From JBHELG01 sp046263195 (lineage in GTDB: Bacteria; Actinomycetota; Nitriliruptoria; Nitriliruptorales; JAHWKO01): 14,636 nucleotides of DNA. This document shows positions 13,522 to 14,636 of the stretch, piece after piece. The notes under the pieces are model-generated. The model ran no database searches. It saw only the letters and a program-made list of their open reading frames with translations, and was not told the origin of the DNA. Within the stretch, counting starts at the first letter, position 1, and each line of letters starts with the position of its first letter. Location of the stretch: positions 1-14,636 of the forward strand of contig JBHELG010000094.1 of the NCBI GenBank assembly GCA_046263195.1. The letters are read 5' to 3'. A program made the translations under genes and the position numbers.

Positions 13522-14636
13522 GTGCGGTCAGGGAGTAGCCTGGGGAGGACAGCCAGAAAGAGGCGATCCATACCTCCTTCCCATTGGTTCGCGGTCGGGT
13601 CCGCGGACGGCTCCGAGCCGGAGGCGGGGGTCCGCGCCGTCGATGAAGCGCTCGTTTCAGATGACGCGAAGTTGCTCGTCGTTTTTTGTTCCCAGTCCCA
13701 TGACCTCCCCGCCCTCGTGCGTCAGATCCGCGCCCGTTGCGGTGACGTGCCCCTCATCGGATGCACGACCGCCGGTGAGATAGCGACGAGCGGGCCGGGT
13801 GAGGCGAGCGTCGTCGTCACTGCTCTCGGGGGCGACTTCACGATCGAGACGGCCGTCGCCACGGGGTCCTCGAACGATCTACGCGCCGCGGGGGCGCGAG
13901 CGGCACGCTGCCTGCCCTCACCCGAGGACCACCCTTACCGGGCTCTGTTGCTCCTGACCGATGGCCTCGCCGGCGATCAGCAGGAGATCGTCCGCGGGGC
14001 CTATGGGGTGCTCGGCGCCGGCGTGCCGCTGGTCGGCGGCTGCGCCGGTGACGATCTCAAGATGACGAGGACCTTCCAGCTGTACGGCGATGAGGTGCTG
14101 AGCGACGCCGTCGTGGCCGCGGGGATCGCTTCGAACGCCCCGATCGGGATCGGTGTGCGACACGGCTGGCGCAGGGTCGGCGAGCCGATGCTCGTCACCC
14201 ACAGCGGTGGGAACCGCGTGTACACACTCGACGACCGTCCGGCGCTCGACGTCTACCTCGAGCATCTCGACGCGACCGAGCCGGCCCGGTCGAGCGAGGA
14301 GGGGCTCACCCGTCTTGCGCTCACCCACCCGTTCGGACTGATCGGTCACAGCGGGGAGGAGCAGGTCCGCTTCATAGGCGGAGCCGACTTCGCCGAGCGT
14401 TCGCTGTCCTGCATCGCAGAAGTCCCCCAGGGCGGGCTCGTCTGGATCATGGAGGGTGATGCCGAATCGGTGCTGGCTGCGACCGATACCGCCTGCGACG
14501 ACTCGCTGGCTGCGCTCGAAGGTCGCCCCCCGCTCGGGATGCTCGTCTTCGACTGCATCGCAAGACGCGGCGTCCTGGGCGACGAGGGCATCGAAAGGGA
14601 GATCGACCGGCTCGCGACCATTGCGGGCGGAGCGCC
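13522..14636 (+). CDS. FIST-domain sensory protein (partial, runs off window)
   Basis: An open frame of about 371 codons with no stop before the edge. It matches FIST_N followed by FIST_C, a sensory module thought to bind small ligands such as amino acids. FIST_N covers about residues 20-210 (SHWFAVGSADG, LLVVFCSQSHDL, PLIGCTTAGEI, ALLLLTDGL, VPLVGGCAGDD). FIST_C begins near YTLDDRPALDVYLEHL and includes THPFGLIG, VPQGGLVWIMEGD and LGMLVFDCIARR. The missing end could carry only the last FIST_C strands or a fused signalling domain. The start is unclear: the in-frame GTG at 13522 (or 13519) lacks a good ribosome site, whereas AAAGAGG at 13557-13563 sits six bases before an in-frame ATA at 13570, close to where homology begins. 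It is divergent from the small-gene operon. Confidence 0.88.
   Translation, partial: MRSGSSLGRTARKRRSIPPSHWFAVGSADGSEPEAGVRAVDEALVSDDAKLLVVFCSQSHDLPALVRQIRARCGDVPLIGCTTAGEIATSGPGEASVVVTALGGDFTIETAVATGSSNDLRAAGARAARCLPSPEDHPYRALLLLTDGLAGDQQEIVRGAYGVLGAGVPLVGGCAGDDLKMTRTFQLYGDEVLSDAVVAAGIASNAPIGIGVRHGWRRVGEPMLVTHSGGNRVYTLDDRPALDVYLEHLDATEPARSSEEGLTRLALTHPFGLIGHSGEEQVRFIGGADFAERSLSCIAEVPQGGLVWIMEGDAESVLAATDTACDDSLAALEGRPPLGMLVFDCIARRGVLGDEGIEREIDRLATIAGGA

Noticed and set aside
13260..13538. Plus-strand open frame of 92 codons upstream of the FIST gene
   Set aside because: It overlaps the well-supported minus-strand gene start and its ribosome site, and its translation has no recognisable features.

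Overview
The window is GC-rich, densely packed, uses GTG and TTG starts freely, and holds several families common in Actinomycetota: a UgpC-type sugar ABC system, an ECF sigma factor with a zinc anti-sigma factor, a DUF1059 protein, and an Rv2258c-like methyltransferase. I infer a chromosomal segment of an actinobacterium, possibly a poorly characterised lineage. I see no rRNA, tRNA, CRISPR array, transposase, phage gene or origin.

Layout. (1) 1-2104, + strand: the tail of an unknown gene, a class I SAM methyltransferase, then a NarL/FixJ response regulator with no kinase in view. (2) 2203-2952, - strand: a CPBP-family intramembrane protease with a TTG start. (3) 3190-3537, +: a small NTF2/SnoaL-like protein. 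(4) 3700-6250, +: a tight operon of ECF sigma factor, zinc-binding anti-sigma factor, two small related single-span membrane proteins, a 59-residue DUF1059 protein and an FNR-type flavin reductase. (5) 6307-7425, -: a site-2 protease with a CBS region, convergent with that operon. (6) 7426-7888: 463 bases without a convincing gene, holding two inverted repeats. (7) 7889-12710, +: a complete carbohydrate-type ABC importer in the order ATPase, lipoprotein binding protein, MalF-like permease, MalG-like permease. (8) 12762-13333, -: two small unknown genes in an operon. (9) About 13522 to the window edge, +: a FIST-domain sensory protein, cut by the edge.

The most unusual item is the MalF-like permease. 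Its extracytoplasmic loop between the third and fourth core membrane helices carries about 140 extra residues: a Pro/Gly-rich linker followed by a domain that reads like an SdrD B-like/Cna-B beta-sandwich, a fold normally found in cell-surface proteins. It is placed where it could touch the binding protein or the cell wall.

The second notable item is the sigma-factor operon. It combines a candidate redox- or zinc-responsive regulator pair with two small membrane proteins, a tiny Cys/His protein and a flavin reductase, and is flanked by two unrelated intramembrane proteases. This suggests an envelope or redox stress module, but its function is inference.
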